The notes under the pieces are model-generated. The model did no database searches. It was not told the origin of the DNA and was given only the letters and a program-made list of their open reading frames with translations. From an uncultured Prevotella sp. (lineage in GTDB: Bacteria > Bacteroidota > Bacteroidia > Bacteroidales > Bacteroidaceae): 17,963 nt of DNA. The position numbers were made by a program, and so were the translations under genes. Positions 17,051 to 17,963 of this stretch are shown piece after piece. Every line of letters begins with the position of its first letter. Within the stretch, counting starts at the first letter, position 1. The stretch is taken from assembly GCA_945614335.1 (NCBI GenBank), contig CALZAP010000001.1, forward strand, positions 1 through 17,963, read 5' to 3'.

Positions 17051-17578
17051 TTATGCTTCTGCGGGAGCTTCCTCGGTAGCAGCCTCTGCAGCGGCAGCCT
17101 CAGCCTTTGCAGCTTCAGCGGCAGCCTTCTTCTCAGCTACTTTCTTAGCGATTTCGGCATTGATCTTCTTCTCTGCCTCAAGCTCCTTGGCGATAGCTTC
17201 CTTCTTAGCCTTGGCCTCGCTCTCGCGAACAGCGTCAAGACCCTTCTGCTTGTCAGCCTTCCAGGCGTCGAAACGCTTCTGTGCTGTAGCTTCGTCAAAT
17301 GCGCCCTTCTTAACGCCTCCGTGGAGGTGCTTCATCAGGTAAACGCCCTCATGTCCGAGGATGTTGCGTACGGTGTCAGTGGGCTGAGCTCCGCACTCTA
17401 CCCAATAAAGGGCACGGTCGAAATTCAAATCTACTGTGGCTGGATTGGTGTTAGGGTTGTAAGTACCAATTTTCTCAGTAAATCTACCATCACGTGGTGC
17501 ACGTGCGTCGGCGATAACGATGCTGTAGAAAGCATAGCCTTTACGGCCGCCGCGCTGTAATCTGATTTTTGTTGCCAT
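17051..17578 (-). CDS. rpsP: 30S ribosomal protein bS16 with long C-terminal tail
   Basis: Residues 1-90 are a regular bS16 ([53 protein letters not shown]), which binds 16S rRNA early in 30S assembly. The protein is 175 residues, about twice the E. coli length (82). The extra part first has a Lys-rich helix (about 105-150) and then a low-complexity Ala/Glu tail ([14 protein letters not shown]) ending TEEAPAEA. Such tails are common in Bacteroidetes bS16 as far as I recall. The ATG at 17578 follows an A/T-rich leader and a promoter box at 17641. It stands alone here: the usual partners rimM and trmD are not next to it in the visible sequence. Confidence 0.97.
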   Translation of the reverse strand: MATKIRLQRGGRKGYAFYSIVIADARAPRDGRFTEKIGTYNPNTNPATVDLNFDRALYWVECGAQPTDTVRNILGHEGVYLMKHLHGGVKKGAFDEATAQKRFDAWKADKQKGLDAVRESEAKAKKEAIAKELEAEKKINAEIAKKVAEKKAAAEAAKAEAAAAEAATEEAPAEA

Positions 17579-17640
17579 TTTTTGTTTAAAATATTATATT
17601 GTAAGTTTGAATTAATGCTGCCAACTCGTGACAGCGGGTG

Positions 17641-17648
17641 CAAAGGTA
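17641..17648 (-). promoter_or_regulatory. Promoter -7 box for rpsP
   Basis: The minus strand reads TACCTTTG, an exact match to TAnnTTTG, 62 bases upstream of the rpsP ATG. The upstream side is A/T-rich, and no clear -33 box was found. Confidence 0.65.
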
Positions 17649-17711
17649 CGAAGAAAATATAAATTTTAAGAATGGGTAAGGATGTTTCTTCTAAAAGTTA
17701 ATGTTATTTAA

Positions 17712-17963
17712 CTATTTCTTTACCAATGCTATGCCACATTGCATGCCGTTTACTTTCTTCATGAGAGAAGTGACAGTCGAGATCGTTGAGTTTGTAGAGT
17801 TGCTGCCAAGTGTCTTCAAAAGTGACAGCAGCTTGCTGGCGTCGGTCACAAACATCAGGGTCGAGCCCTCGATTTGTGTTGTCAGCTTTGTGGTGCGAAG
17901 GGTGTGCATGAGTTTGAGTTGCTTGTTTTCTATGCTCCATGTGCCGCTGTAGGTCTTCTTTCC
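17712..17963 (-). CDS. DUF4923 family protein, 3' part only
   Basis: The minus frame is open from the right window edge (reading GKKTYSGTWSIENKQLKL) to a stop at 17712, giving the last 83 residues. The sequence runs as a set of beta-strands (TWSIENKQLKLMH, TQIEGSTLMFVTD) followed by an amphipathic helix with Leu, Lys and Ser (ASKLLSLLKTLG) and the end GMQCGIALVKK. This agrees with the C-terminus of DUF4923, a family of secreted Bacteroidetes proteins of lipocalin-like build and unknown function. The start and any signal peptide lie outside the window. It is upstream of rpsP on the same strand, but rpsP has its own promoter box. No strong terminator is seen between them. Confidence 0.8.
   Translation of the reverse strand, partial: GKKTYSGTWSIENKQLKLMHTLRTTKLTTQIEGSTLMFVTDASKLLSLLKTLGSNSTNSTISTVTSLMKKVNGMQCGIALVKK

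Noticed and set aside
17701..17952. Two other frames at the right edge (one +, and one - at 17704-17940)
   Set aside because: Their translations are low-complexity or His/Gln-rich without pattern, while the third frame (- from the edge to 17712) matches DUF4923.

Overview
The window looks like chromosome from a member of the Bacteroidales, most likely Prevotella or a close relative. The evidence is a set of typical Bacteroidetes families (a DPP5-type peptidase, a DUF3078 outer-membrane protein, a DUF4923 protein, a long-tailed ribosomal protein bS16), promoter -7 boxes of the Bacteroidetes form TAnnTTTG, and A/T-rich leaders that mostly lack a Shine-Dalgarno sequence.

Layout. Positions 1-1017 hold two small accessory-type genes on the + strand: the 3' part of an unrecognised, A/T-rich gene, and a DUF5675 protein with a YkuD-like His/Cys signature. 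A hairpin terminator at 1026-1066 closes this part. From 8226 down to 1102 a tight minus-strand operon runs pyrG - yidC - dpp5 - MFS transporter, with gaps of 9, 4 and about 35 bases. It joins CTP synthesis and membrane-protein insertion to a periplasmic dipeptidyl-peptidase and a transporter that may import its dipeptide products. A DUF3078 outer-membrane protein (8408-9685, +) is divergent from pyrG, and both genes carry the same -7 box, TAACTTTG. From 13351 down to 9806 a second minus-strand operon runs SPOR-domain lipoprotein - ruvX - def - large secreted TPR protein. Divergent from it, a + strand operon (13596-16915) encodes a YtxH protein, a two-helix holin-III-like protein, a small coiled-coil/basic protein and a secreted M1 aminopeptidase. 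The first three resemble in layout the E. coli yqjD-yqjE-yqjK envelope stress cluster. A two-way terminator separates this operon from rpsP (17578-17051, -). The window ends inside a DUF4923 gene on the minus strand.

The least explained structure is a family of tandem octamers, TTAACTCC. It occurs in three intergenic sites (9769-9800, 11812-11851, 16961-16982), with a single copy at 2543-2550. All are in the same orientation. Two of them bracket the TPR gene, and one forms half of a perfect 20-base inverted repeat. Read on the minus strand each full junction gives AAGGAG, a Shine-Dalgarno-like word, in a phylum that rarely uses one. I saw no tRNA, rRNA, CRISPR array, transposase or integrase. 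No gene-free stretch exceeds 300 bases; the longest is the divergent promoter region 13352-13595.
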